DNA of 64,000 bases from JADGGV01 sp035715725 (GTDB lineage: Bacteria > Gemmatimonadota > Gemmatimonadetes > Longimicrobiales > RSA9), in NCBI GenBank assembly GCA_035715725.1, contig DASTKT010000205.1:4116-68115 (forward strand), written 5' to 3'. Under the pieces are notes generated by a model. The model worked only from the letters and a program-made list of their open reading frames with translations, had not been told where the DNA came from and did not search any database. Positions 1 through 9,049 of this stretch are shown here, in pieces (position 1 is the stretch's first letter; the number at the start of each line of letters is the position of its first letter). The position numbers and the translations under genes were made by a program.

Positions 1-177
1 GAGCCTAGCATCGCATGGTTCGGCAACGGTAACAACCTGGACAATGATGACGACTTTCTAGGCGCGGTCGGACTGCCGTTCGGCACCACCACGACGCCGT
101 ATTACTGGATGAATCCGTACACCACGTCGGACCCAGCGCTGTTCCAACTGGCGTTCGCGACGAACCGGACGTTCTAG
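1..177 (+). CDS. C-terminal fragment of an unknown protein
   Basis: The frame is open from the first base and stops at TAG 175-177, giving the last 58 residues of a protein cut by the window edge. The fragment is rich in Asn, Asp, Thr and aromatic residues, which is the composition of a secreted or surface protein. I recognise no domain. The next gene starts 81 bases downstream with its own ribosome binding site, so the two could share a transcript. Function cannot be assigned from this piece. Confidence 0.5.
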   Translation, partial: EPSIAWFGNGNNLDNDDDFLGAVGLPFGTTTTPYYWMNPYTTSDPALFQLAFATNRTF

Positions 178-258
178 TTCCTCGCCACGTAGGTGCGCCG
201 CTTGGGGCGGCGTCCTCCGCGATTTCGCTCCACGCGGCTCCGGATCAGGAGAGGCGTC

Positions 259-1011
259 ATGAAGAACCTGCGGATCATCCTCGTAGCGACCGCCGTGGCG
301 GCCGTGCCAAGCCCTTCGTGGTCGCAGGAGATCGCCTCGCCGATCACCTCGCCACCGATTCTTCTGCTCCCGATCGAGAGCTCCGTAAGTCGCGCAGCCA
401 CCGTGTTTCTCTACCAGGGGAATGAGCCGGCGGTGGCCGCCGGCCTCTCTTACTCGCAGCCTCTCACCCGGCGGCTGGCCGTGCAAGCTCAGGCGGCCGC
501 TAGCCGCCGCTCATCCGCAGGTGACCCACTTGCGCAGCCTGAGGGTCTGTATGCCGCGGGCCACCTGGGCGCGAGTTTCGCCCTCGAGCAGAGCGAGGCA
601 TCCTCGCTCAGGCTCTTCGGTGGGGTCCAGGCCGACCATCGGGACGCCCTTGGAGCCACGCGACTGTCATTCCCGGTCGGTGTCACGCTCGCGCTCACTA
701 CCCGAATCAGCGCCATCGAGCTGAGTCCAATCGGCTCGATCGGCGCCGCCCTCCGCCACGACGACGCGAACTCGAACCGCGAGATCGCAGGCCCGCTCAA
801 CGCTGTGAGCGTCGAACGGTCTGGCTGGTTTGCCCAGATGGGACTGCGGCTCGGAGTGGGCGCCTTCTGGGGTCAGGCCGACTGGGGGCGCGACAAGCAA
901 CTCGACGCCGACGCTCGAGCGATGCCTCCGCTACCGATCGTCGATGGCCAGGGCCCACCGGAGATCAGGGCCACGCCACGCTGGAGCCTCCGGTTCGGCT
1001 ACAACCTCTAA
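259..1011 (+). CDS. secreted, possibly outer-membrane, protein of unknown function
   Basis: The protein has 250 residues. I chose the ATG at 259 over an upstream in-frame GTG/ATG because AGGAG lies just before it and residues 1-23 form a signal peptide (MKNL start, hydrophobic core, cleavage after SWS-Q). The rest alternates short hydrophobic and polar stretches with many Gly, Ser and Arg residues and ends in an aromatic-containing strand (FGYNL), which suits a small beta-barrel. I recognise no named family. It is followed within a few bases by the end of a decayed gene on the other strand. Confidence 0.6.
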   Translation: MKNLRIILVATAVAAVPSPSWSQEIASPITSPPILLLPIESSVSRAATVFLYQGNEPAVAAGLSYSQPLTRRLAVQAQAAASRRSSAGDPLAQPEGLYAAGHLGASFALEQSEASSLRLFGGVQADHRDALGATRLSFPVGVTLALTTRISAIELSPIGSIGAALRHDDANSNREIAGPLNAVSVERSGWFAQMGLRLGVGAFWGQADWGRDKQLDADARAMPPLPIVDGQGPPEIRATPRWSLRFGYNL

Positions 1012-1014
1012 TTA

Positions 1015-2290
1015 TTAAACCACGTCCGCGGCGGCGAGGGCGTAGACGACGATCCGGTGCAGCCACCTTTCCCGGGGGGTGCGGGGCGCGTCGAGTTGCA
1101 TCCGCTGGAGGTAGGGCCGGGCGCTCTCGGAGATGCCCAGCGCCTTGCCGAGGGCGTGCGGCCGGGGGAGCCTCCTGAGCCGCTGCTCTTTCAAAGCGGC
1201 GGATGCCTTCCCCAGCCTCACCTCTTCCCGGCTCAGGTCGGTACCGAAGGGAAACGACTCGAACAGCCCCCGCCGTCGATACGGCGCCAGGAGCGCCTCG
1301 CGGCGCTCGGGGCGGTTGCGACGGCACCACCGCCGGGATGCGGTAGTCCGCGGCCACCTTCCCGGCGCGCCAGGCATCCTCTAGCAGCCCCTCCTGGAAC
1401 CCCGCATCCGCGATCTCGACGAGCGCCGTTGCCACCTCCTCGTCCGTGCGTCCCCGCAGGTCGGCGATCCCGTACTCGGTCACCACGGGGTCGCGCAGGT
1501 GGCGGGGATGGTTATGTTGGCGTACTATCAGAGGCACGATTCCTCTTTCGCGCCGGTCCAGGGTGCCCGGCGACACCCCTCATCCCATATCGCGAGTGGG
1601 ACTTCGGAGCGGGCGAAGGACATTTCGTGACCCTGGTAGTAGCTCCAGCGGATCCCCGAATGGAGCTTGCTCCCCGCTTCGCGCGTGCTGCGGATCATCA
1701 GGATCGAGCGGCCGTCGTCGAGGGCGTGAGCCGGGGCCCCGAAGTTGTACTGCCCGCCAACGCCGCTCAGCACACGTTCGTCCTCCAGCGTGTCGGAGGC
1801 GACGGCGCCGCTCAGCGTGGCGACGAGCCCGGAATTGACGAACCTTTCCGACTTGCGCTGCAGCCGCTTGAGCTCCTCCCCGCCGTAGAGTTGATTTACG
1901 AAGGAGATATGGGTCATGCAGAACTGCTCGCGCTCGCGGCGGTCCATCCGGCGGAGCGCGGCGTAGAGGCGGCGCGGCCCCAGGAAGGCGCAGGCGTGGG
2001 CCAGCTTGCGTCCGGCGAGGCGGTCACCCAGGCAGCGGCGCGAGATCTCGCCCGCGGCGGCCACATCCGTGAGACCGACGGAGATGACATCACGACCCAG
2101 CCGAATGCCGCCGCCCTCGCAGCCGAGGTCCGGCCGAAAGGCGCCGAGCGCCTTGAGGAGTTCGACGTCGGCGGCGGCGAGCCGGGCGCGGACGACGCCG
2201 GCCTCGACGAGCGCCCCAGCATCGCGGGCGTCACCTCCTCGGTGATCCGGCCGGCGTTCCCGGACCTGTGGGGGATCCGGTCGGAGCTGT
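1015..2290 (-). pseudogene. decayed acetyl-CoA hydrolase/transferase (C-terminal half)
   Basis: Three minus-strand frames together give the C-terminal region of the acetyl-CoA hydrolase/transferase family. One frame (about 2220-1600) carries SGVGGQYNF, MTHISFVNQLYGGEELKR and DGRSILMIRSTRE. A second (about 1540-1330) carries PRHLRDPVVTEYGIADLRGR and GFQEGLLEDA. A third (about 1310-1015) carries GLFESFPFGTDLSREEVRLG. The frame changes near 2225, 1500-1600 and 1320, and extra sequence sits between the first two blocks. No single frame can produce a full enzyme, and the N-terminal half is absent or unrecognisable before the divergent permease gene. The family moves CoA between short-chain acids. 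I am confident of the family and of its disrupted state; the exact breakpoints are approximate. Confidence 0.8.
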
Positions 2291-2530
2291 AACCGGCGAC
2301 GGCGGACGGGCGATACGCCGAGGCGCGGGCGCGTGTAGCGGGCCGCGCGTCCGGGTGTCCGCGCGCGGGCACCCGTTCCCGGCAGCGCACAACGGAGATC
2401 GGCGGTCGCGGAGCGGGCGATCGGCGGATCTCACGCGGCGGCAGGGACTTGGCCGACCTACACCGGATTGGCATGCGACTTGGGGGTGGGACGGCCGAGT
2501 CGGCACTTCCACTCCGTCGATCGAGACACC

Positions 2531-4948
2531 ATGGACGGACTGATTCAGGACTTCCGCCAGGCCTTCCGCTCGTTGTCGAAGAGCCGGACTTTCACGCTGG
2601 TCGCGGTGCTCTGCCTCGCGCTCGGCATCGGCGTGAACAGCGCGATCTTCGATATCGTGAACGCGATCCTCCTGCGGCCGCTGCCGTTCCGGGACGCGGA
2701 GCGCGTGGTCGCGGTGTTCGCGTCGAATCGACGCGCGGGTGACGAGCGGACCGGACTGACGTACGCGGACCTGCGGGACCTGCAGGCGGGGAGCGGCGCG
2801 TTCTCGGAGGTGGCGGGCTACTCCGAGCGGAACTTCACGCTGACGGGGCTCCAGGAGTCCGAGCGCGTGGAGGGCTCGCTCATCACGCCGAACCTGTTCT
2901 CGCTGCTCGGCGTGCAGCCGCGGCTCGGGCGTACGTTCCGGGCCGAGGAGGCCGCGCCGGCGGGGTTCGAGCAGGTCGTGCTGCTGAGCGACGGGCTCTG
3001 GCGGCGTCGCTTCGGCGCCGACCCGTCGATCGTCGGGCGACCGATCCGACTGAACGACCGCGAGCTGATCGTGGTCGGGGTGATGCCGCCGGGGTTCCGC
3101 TTCCCGGAGACGGATGAGCTCTGGCTTCCGATGGGGTCGGCGGACCCGCAGGACAGGGAGCACCGTTACGTGGTGGGCGTGGCGCGGCTGGCCGGCGGGG
3201 TCCCGCTCGACGGCGCCCGGACGCGCGCGGACCAGGTGGCGCGGCGCCTCGCGACGGCGTACCCGGCCACGCACCGCGACTGGGCGTTCGACGTCGTCGG
3301 CTTCCGCGAGGCCATCGTCGATCCGACGGCGTACCAGCTGATGTACCTGATGCTCGGTGCCGTGGCATTCGTGCTGCTGATCGCGTGCGGCAACGTGGCG
3401 AACCTGATGATGGCCCGCGCGACCGACCGACAGCGGGAGATCGCGCTGCGCGCCGCGCTCGGCGCCAGCCGCCGGCGGATCGTGCGTTGGCTCCTCACGG
3501 AGAGCGTCGTGCTCGCGCTCCTCGGCGGCACCGTCGGCCTGCTCCTCTCCGTGTGGTGGGTGGAACTCACGACCCGTGCAATCCCGGAGGAGCTGGCGTA
3601 CTGGATCCGGTTCGGGATCGACGCGCGCGTGCTGCTGTACACGGCGGCGATCTCGGTCGGCACCGGAGTGGTGTTCGGGATTCTGCCGGCCGTGCGCGCG
3701 TCGCGGCCGGACCTGCAGACGGAGCTGCGCGAGGCGGTGCGCGGCGGCAGTGATGGGCGCGCGCAGGGCCGGATCCGGGGCGCGTTGGTGGGCGCGGAGA
3801 TCGCCCTCTCGCTGACGCTGCTCATCGGCGCGACGCTCATGATGAAGAGCTTCCTGCGGCTGCAGACGGCGGATCCCGGGTTCCGCGACGACCACATCCT
3901 GAGCATGCGCACGTCGCTGGTTGGCGACCGCTACGATGCGGGCGCGGCGAAGGCGGCCTTCTTCGAGGGCGCGGCCGAGCGGCTGCGCGAGCGGCCCGGC
4001 GTGGCCGCCGCGGTCGCGACATCGGCGATCCCGGCCGACGACGGCGGACCGCCGATCGCGGTCGAAGCGGAGGGGACGGAGGTCAGCGGCGAGCGCGCCG
4101 TGATCGCCACGTTCTACGCCTCGACCACCGGGCTGTTCGAGACGCTCGGCGTGCGCCTCATCGCGGGGCGCGACTTCACGGCGGGCGAGGCGCGGGACTC
4201 GGCCGCGCGCGTGGCCATCGTCGGCCGCACGCTGGCGGCCCGCCTCTGGCCGGGTCGCGATGCGATCGGCCGCCGGATCCGCCTCGACGGCGACACGACT
4301 TGGCTGAGCATCATCGGCGTCGCGCCGGATCTGCAGTACGAGGAGTTCGGCGAGGAGACGCCGCGCTCGAGGCTCCAGGTGCACGTGCCGTACGGCCGCG
4401 CCGGCTGGCGCGGCATGGCGCTGCTCGTGCGCGGGACCGGCGATCCCGCGGCGCTCGCGCGCGGGGTGCGCGCCGAGCTGCGCTCGATCGACCCGCTCGT
4501 CGCCCCGTTCGACCTGCTCACCATGCCGCAGCGGCGCCGCTACACGACCTGGGAGCACCGGGTCTTCGGCTACACCTTCCTCGGCTTCGGCGGCGTCGCG
4601 CTGCTCCTGGCGCTGGCCGGCGTCTACGGCGTGATGGCGTATGCCGTCGCGCGGCGGCGCCGCGAGATCGGCATCCGCCTGGCCGTCGGCGCGCCGCCCC
4701 GGCTGGTGCTCGCGATGGTGCTCTCCGGCGCCGCGCGCCTGACCGCCATCGGGCTGGGCGTCGGCATCCTCGCATCGCTTGGCGTGACCTGGCTGATGGG
4801 CGGACGCCTGCTCTATGACGTCAGCCCGCGCGACCCGGCGACGTTCCTCCTCGCGCCTTTGCTGCTGGCCGGGGCGGCGCTGCTCGCGAGCTGGCTCCCC
4901 GCCCGGCGCGCGGCCATGTTGGATCCGGTCGAGGCACTCCGGCCGTAG
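2531..4948 (+). CDS. FtsX/MacB-like ABC permease of the duplicated orphan (ADOP) type
   Basis: The protein has 805 residues. An N-terminal membrane helix (about 20-42) precedes a MacB-type periplasmic core, then a three-helix FtsX block (about 285-420) with the family pattern CGNVANLMMARATDRQREIA. A second periplasmic core and a second FtsX block follow near the C terminus (about 680-800, with RRREIGIRLAVGA). This duplicated permease without its own ATPase gene is typical of Acidobacteria and Gemmatimonadota. I chose the ATG at 2531 because the upstream extension reads as non-coding. No ATPase lies beside it, so a partner must be encoded elsewhere. The family is linked to export of peptides, lipoproteins or toxic compounds; the substrate here is unknown. 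Confidence 0.88.
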   Translation: MDGLIQDFRQAFRSLSKSRTFTLVAVLCLALGIGVNSAIFDIVNAILLRPLPFRDAERVVAVFASNRRAGDERTGLTYADLRDLQAGSGAFSEVAGYSERNFTLTGLQESERVEGSLITPNLFSLLGVQPRLGRTFRAEEAAPAGFEQVVLLSDGLWRRRFGADPSIVGRPIRLNDRELIVVGVMPPGFRFPETDELWLPMGSADPQDREHRYVVGVARLAGGVPLDGARTRADQVARRLATAYPATHRDWAFDVVGFREAIVDPTAYQLMYLMLGAVAFVLLIACGNVANLMMARATDRQREIALRAALGASRRRIVRWLLTESVVLALLGGTVGLLLSVWWVELTTRAIPEELAYWIRFGIDARVLLYTAAISVGTGVVFGILPAVRASRPDLQTELREAVRGGSDGRAQGRIRGALVGAEIALSLTLLIGATLMMKSFLRLQTADPGFRDDHILSMRTSLVGDRYDAGAAKAAFFEGAAERLRERPGVAAAVATSAIPADDGGPPIAVEAEGTEVSGERAVIATFYASTTGLFETLGVRLIAGRDFTAGEARDSAARVAIVGRTLAARLWPGRDAIGRRIRLDGDTTWLSIIGVAPDLQYEEFGEETPRSRLQVHVPYGRAGWRGMALLVRGTGDPAALARGVRAELRSIDPLVAPFDLLTMPQRRRYTTWEHRVFGYTFLGFGGVALLLALAGVYGVMAYAVARRRREIGIRLAVGAPPRLVLAMVLSGAARLTAIGLGVGILASLGVTWLMGGRLLYDVSPRDPATFLLAPLLLAGAALLASWLPARRAAMLDPVEALRP

Positions 4949-5039
4949 TCCTTGCTCCCGCCACCCACGACGTCCGCGGAGCGGGCGACCACGGGTGCGC
5001 GCCCGGACCAACGGTGAACCGCAGCCGAACGGAGGCGCC

Positions 5040-6176
5040 GTGCTCGCGATCCTCGTCGTGCTCGCCGTTCTCGCCGGATGCGCGGACGGCTCGCCGGGGC
5101 CGGTGCCGCCGGCGGGCGGCGACTCCGTCGCGCTCGGGCTCCAGACCGTCGCGGAGGGGCTGATCTCGCCCGTCTACCTGACCACGCCGCCGGGGGATGC
5201 GCGCCTCTTCATCGTCGAGCAGCCGGGGCGGATCCGGATCGTGAAGGACGGCCGGCTCCTCGACCGCCCGTTCCTGGACATCACCGCGAAGGTGCGGAGC
5301 GGCGGCGAGCAGGGGCTGCTCAGCGTCGCCTTCGACCCGAAGTACGGAGAGACCGGCTTCTTCTACGTCGACTACACGGACCGGAACGGCGACACGCGCG
5401 TCGAGCGCTACCGGGTGAGCGCGGACGCGGACGTGGCGGACCCCGCGTCGGTGAAGCCGATCCTCTTCCAGGCGCAGCCGTTCTCGAACCACAACGGCGG
5501 GCTGCTCGTCTTCGGGCCCGACGGCATGCTCTACGTCGGGCTGGGCGACGGCGGCAGCGGCGGCGACCCGCAGGGCAACGGCCAGAGCCTCGGCACGCTG
5601 CTGGGCAAGATCCTGCGCATCGACCCGGGCCGCGGCGACCCGTACGCCATCCCGGCCGACAACCCGTTCGTCGCGCGGGCGGGCGCGCGGCCGGAGATCT
5701 GGGCGTACGGGCTGCGCAACCCGTGGCGCTTCGCGTTCGACCGGACGGCGGGGCTGCTCTACATCGCCGACGTCGGCCAGAACAAGTACGAGGAGGTGGA
5801 CGCCGAGCCAGCCGGCGCCGCGGGGCTCGACTACGGCTGGAACCGCATGGAAGGGCTCCACTGCTACGGCGCGTCCACGTGCGACCAGTCCGGCCTCCGC
5901 CTCCCGGTGCTCGAGTACGAGCATCCGGACGGCTGCTCCATCACCGGCGGCTACGTATACCGCGGCAGGGCGATCCCGGAGATCGCCGGCCAGTACTTCT
6001 ACTCCGACTACTGCGGCGGCTGGCTGCGCAGCTTCCGGCTCCAGGGGCGCACGGCCACGCCGCGCCGGTGGGACGTCGGCAACCTGGACGGCATCACCTC
6101 CTTCGGCGAGGACGCCGCCGGCGAGCTGTACGTGGTCGTGCAGGGCGGCACCGTCTCGCGGATCGTGAAGAAATGA
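5040..6176 (+). CDS. PQQ-dependent sugar dehydrogenase-like lipoprotein (GSDH family)
   Basis: The protein has 378 residues. A short signal sequence ending in the lipobox LAGC makes it a lipoprotein facing the periplasm. I chose the GTG at 5040, which has GGAGG just upstream; an earlier GTG at 4995 is possible. Six-bladed propeller motifs of the glucose/sorbosone dehydrogenase family are clear: GLLSVAFDPKYGETGFFYVDY, then HNGGLLVFGPDGMLYVGLGDGG with the catalytic-site His, then KILRIDP, PEIWAYGLRNPWRF and a late GGYVYRG. Family members oxidise aldoses with PQQ. The next gene overlaps it by four bases, so the two are co-translated. Confidence 0.88.
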   Translation: MLAILVVLAVLAGCADGSPGPVPPAGGDSVALGLQTVAEGLISPVYLTTPPGDARLFIVEQPGRIRIVKDGRLLDRPFLDITAKVRSGGEQGLLSVAFDPKYGETGFFYVDYTDRNGDTRVERYRVSADADVADPASVKPILFQAQPFSNHNGGLLVFGPDGMLYVGLGDGGSGGDPQGNGQSLGTLLGKILRIDPGRGDPYAIPADNPFVARAGARPEIWAYGLRNPWRFAFDRTAGLLYIADVGQNKYEEVDAEPAGAAGLDYGWNRMEGLHCYGASTCDQSGLRLPVLEYEHPDGCSITGGYVYRGRAIPEIAGQYFYSDYCGGWLRSFRLQGRTATPRRWDVGNLDGITSFGEDAAGELYVVVQGGTVSRIVKK

Positions 6177-7375
6177 GCGACGCCCCGAGCCCGGAGGCGC
6201 TCTACGCCACGCCGAACGCGCTCGCGCCCGACTACGCGCGCTTCGACGTCGCCAACCGGCTCCTGCTGACGGGGCACTCGCACCAGGCGTGGCCGGACCG
6301 CGGCTTCGAGGGGCAGGTCCAGGCCTGGCTCGACGCCGCCCGCTACGTCGACGGGAAGTGGGACCGCGCCTTCGAGATGGCCGAGCGCGTGCGCCGCGGC
6401 TACGCGCGTCTGCTCGACGACCCCACAGGCGACGTCGCGCTCGCCGCGAACACGCACGACCTCGTCGTCCGCTTCCTCTCCGCGCTGCCGCTGCGCACCC
6501 GGCCGCGCCTGGTGACGACGTCCGGCGAGTTCCACACACTCCGACGCCAGCTCGACCGCCTCGCCGAGGAGGGGCTCGACGTCGTCAAGCTCGAGCCCGA
6601 GCCGGTGGACACGCTGGCCGAGCGGCTCGCCGCCGCCGTCGACGGCCGCACCGCCGCCGCGCTCGTCTCCTCCGTGCTCTTCCAGAGCGCCCGCATCGTC
6701 CCCGGGCTCGGGCTCCTGCGCGAGGCCTGCCGGCGCGCCGGCGCCGAGCTGCTCGTCGACGCCTACCACCACCTGAACGTCGTCCCGTTCTCCGTCCACG
6801 AGTCGGGGCTCGAGGACGCGTTCGTCGTCGGGGGCGGCTACAAGTACTGCCAGCTCGGCGAGGGCAACGCGTTCCTGCGCCTGCCGCCCGGGTGCGCGCT
6901 GCGACCCGTCGTCACGGGCTGGTTCAGCGAGTTCTCGGCGCTCGCGGAGCGGAACGAGCCGGGGCGCGTCGCCTACGGGGAGGGCCCCGATCGGTTCGCC
7001 GGCGCGACGTACGACCCGACGTCGCATTACCGCGCCGCCGAGGTCTTCGCGTTCTTCGAGGAACGCGGCCTCACCGCGCGCTTCCTCCGCGAGGTCAGCC
7101 AGCACCAGGTCCGGCGGCTGGCCGCGCGCTTCGACGCGCTCGACCTCGATCCACGCGTGGTCGACCGCGACCGCGACGTCGACCTGGCGGACGTGGCCGG
7201 GTTCCTCGCGCTGCGCTCCCCCTGGGCCGCCGACCTGCAGACGCTTCTGCGCGAGCGCGGCGTGCTCACCGACTCCCGCGGCGACGTGCTCCGCTTCGGC
7301 CCCGCGCCGTACCTCTCCGACGCGCAGCTCGAGGCCGCGATCGAGGCGCTCGGGGAGTGCGTCCGGGCGCTCTGA
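6173..7375 (+). CDS. kynureninase-like PLP-dependent enzyme (class V aminotransferase fold)
   Basis: The protein has 400 residues. The start ATG overlaps the preceding stop as ATGA, showing translational coupling to the sugar dehydrogenase gene. Fold type I PLP landmarks are visible: a Thr/Asn-rich phosphate-binding region near residue 85 (ANTHD), the pyridine-binding Asp in LLVDAYHH, and the Schiff-base Lys in GGGYKYCQLGEGN. Spacing and length fit the kynureninase/class V group. The segment around the Lys differs from true kynureninases, so the substrate may not be kynurenine. It is cytoplasmic, with no signal peptide. Confidence 0.75.
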   Translation: MSDAPSPEALYATPNALAPDYARFDVANRLLLTGHSHQAWPDRGFEGQVQAWLDAARYVDGKWDRAFEMAERVRRGYARLLDDPTGDVALAANTHDLVVRFLSALPLRTRPRLVTTSGEFHTLRRQLDRLAEEGLDVVKLEPEPVDTLAERLAAAVDGRTAAALVSSVLFQSARIVPGLGLLREACRRAGAELLVDAYHHLNVVPFSVHESGLEDAFVVGGGYKYCQLGEGNAFLRLPPGCALRPVVTGWFSEFSALAERNEPGRVAYGEGPDRFAGATYDPTSHYRAAEVFAFFEERGLTARFLREVSQHQVRRLAARFDALDLDPRVVDRDRDVDLADVAGFLALRSPWAADLQTLLRERGVLTDSRGDVLRFGPAPYLSDAQLEAAIEALGECVRAL

Positions 7376-7480
7376 GCGCGACCGCCCGGCGGGTGGCGCG
7401 AGGCTCGGCGCCGGCGCGAGTCGCCTCGCCGCCCCCACCTTCGCCCGGGCGGCGCCGATGTCCTCCGCACGAACCTGTGG

Positions 7481-7642
7481 CTCTGTCCGCGGGAAATGTT
7501 GGTGGCCGGGACTGCTATGCGAGTGGCCGATCCAGGCAGCCGGTCCGGCCGGGAACCGGCACGGTCGGCGCGGGTTCGGGGGCTGGAACCGTGCGCCGCG
7601 TCGCGCCCGCGATCGCGCTCTGTCCGTGAGAAGTGTTGGTGG
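7481..7642 (+). repeat. pair of 25-nt direct repeats in the leader of the amidotransferase-like gene
   Basis: Two near-identical blocks at 7481-7505 and 7618-7642 share CTCTGTCCG and TGTTGGTGG and differ at three positions between these. They are 137 bases apart in the 307-base gap (7376-7682) before the gene at 7683. The second copy ends 40 bases before that start codon. Nothing else in the gap is recognisable. They could be operators or parts of a structured leader; no known riboswitch consensus is evident. Confidence 0.5.
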
Positions 7643-7682
7643 GCGCCGGGAGCGCCGGAACAGCGAACGGAGGCACACCCGG

Positions 7683-8396
7683 ATGCACCCCCGGCGCATT
7701 GGCCTGATCGGCGACTTCGACCCGACCGTCACCGCCCACCACGCCATCGGCGTCGCGCTCGAGCAGGCGTCCGCGCGCCTCGACCGGCGCATCGAGGGCG
7801 TCTGGCCCGGCACGGAGGCGGTCGAGCGGGACGGCGCCGCGCTGCTCGCCGGCTTCGATGGCCTCTGGTGCGTGCCCGCGAGCCCCTACCGCAGCGTGGA
7901 GGGCGCGCTCGCGGCGATCCGCTTCGCGCGCGAGTCGCCGCGCCCCTTCCTCGGAACGTGCGGCGGCTTCCAGCACACGCTGATCGAGTACGCGCGGAAC
8001 GTGCTCGGCCTCGCCGGCGCCGACCACGCGGAAACGAGCCCCGATGCCGCGCTCCCGCTCGTCAGCCGGCTCTCCTGCTCGCTCGTCGAGGCGACAGGGT
8101 CGGTGCGCCTCCGCGCCGGCTCCCGCGCCGCGATGCTCGCCGGGGACGCGCCGCTGACCGAGCAATACCACTGCAATTTCGGGCTGAACCCCGAGTACCG
8201 GCGGCTGTTCGAGGGCTCGGGGCTGCGGATCGTGGGAGAGGACGAGGCGGGCGAGGTGCGCGTGGTCGAGCTGGACGACCACCCGTTCTTCCTCGCCACG
8301 CTCTTCCAGCCGGAGCGGCGCTCCCTTGAGGGGACGCTCCACCCGATCGTGGCGGCGTTCGTCGAGGCAGCCGCCGGAGATGAACCGCGGTCGTGA
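7683..8396 (+). CDS. CTP-synthase C-terminal-region-related amidotransferase-like protein
   Basis: The protein has 237 residues and resembles the glutaminase domain of CTP synthase without the synthetase half. The nucleophile-elbow Cys is present at residue 93 (LGTCGGFQHT). The usual His-Pro-Glu pair near the end, QFHPE in CTP synthase, reads LFQPE at 208-211, so the catalytic His is Gln. HPFF just before it is conserved. The start at 7683 has GGAGG 11 bases upstream. The composition matches a family described as CTP synthase C-terminal region-related (seleno)proteins, in which the Cys can be Sec. Without the His, ordinary glutamine hydrolysis is unlikely. Confidence 0.75.
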   Translation: MHPRRIGLIGDFDPTVTAHHAIGVALEQASARLDRRIEGVWPGTEAVERDGAALLAGFDGLWCVPASPYRSVEGALAAIRFARESPRPFLGTCGGFQHTLIEYARNVLGLAGADHAETSPDAALPLVSRLSCSLVEATGSVRLRAGSRAAMLAGDAPLTEQYHCNFGLNPEYRRLFEGSGLRIVGEDEAGEVRVVELDDHPFFLATLFQPERRSLEGTLHPIVAAFVEAAAGDEPRS

Positions 8397-8433
8397 TGCC
8401 GCCGGAGGGCGGCCTCTTCCTCGAGGTGAGGGG

Positions 8434-8958
8434 ATGATTCGACGCGTCCTCGTCGTCACCGCCGCCGCGCTGGCGCTGGGCTGCGCCCGGAGCGGCGCGC
8501 AGCAGGTCAAGGCCAGCCAGAGCGGGACGGTGTCGCAGGAGGTCGGCGAGACGAGGATCGCGCTGGCGTACGACCGCCCCATCGCCCGCGGGCGCGCGCT
8601 CTTCGGCGCGCTCGTCCCGTTCGGCCGCGTCTGGATGCCCGGCGCGAACTGGGCGACGACATTCGAGGTCGACCACGACGTCCGCATCGAGGGGCAGCCG
8701 CTCGCCGCCGGCAGGTACAGCCTGTGGACGATCCCCGGCGCCGAGGAATGGGTCGTGATCTTCAGCAAGCGCGCCCGCGCGTTCCACACCCGCTACCCCG
8801 AGGGCGACGACGCGCTGCGCGTGACCGTGCACCCGACGACCGGCGCCCACATGGAGACGCTCGCGTTCTACTTCCCCGTCGTCGGCCCCGATTCCGCCGT
8901 CCTGGACCTGCACTGGGGCACGACGGTCGTGCCGATCGCGATCCGGCTGGCGCGCTGA
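8434..8958 (+). CDS. DUF2911 family lipoprotein
   Basis: The protein has 174 residues. The start ATG at 8434 follows GAGGTGAGGGG. Residues 1-17 form a signal sequence ending LALGC, a plausible lipobox. The body matches DUF2911: IALAYDRPIARGRALFGALVPFG, WMPGANWATTFE and LAAGRYSLWTIPG, then a strand-rich C terminus (LDLHWGTTVVPI). The family is common in Bacteroidota and Gemmatimonadota; its biochemical role is unknown. It lies 37 bases downstream of the amidotransferase-like gene and could be co-transcribed with it. Confidence 0.82.
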   Translation: MIRRVLVVTAAALALGCARSGAQQVKASQSGTVSQEVGETRIALAYDRPIARGRALFGALVPFGRVWMPGANWATTFEVDHDVRIEGQPLAAGRYSLWTIPGAEEWVVIFSKRARAFHTRYPEGDDALRVTVHPTTGAHMETLAFYFPVVGPDSAVLDLHWGTTVVPIAIRLAR

Positions 8959-9049
8959 CCTCCCCGCGCCCGGGGCGCCGCAACCGCGCGCCGCGGGCGC
9001 CCGCGCGCCGACCCGAAATCGCTCGGCGCGGGACCGCGGCGCGCCGCCG

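Noticed and set aside
2231..5011. 926-residue open frame on the minus strand
   Set aside because: It runs antisense to the permease and is Arg/Ala/Glu-rich low complexity. The plus-strand FtsX motifs show which strand is coding.
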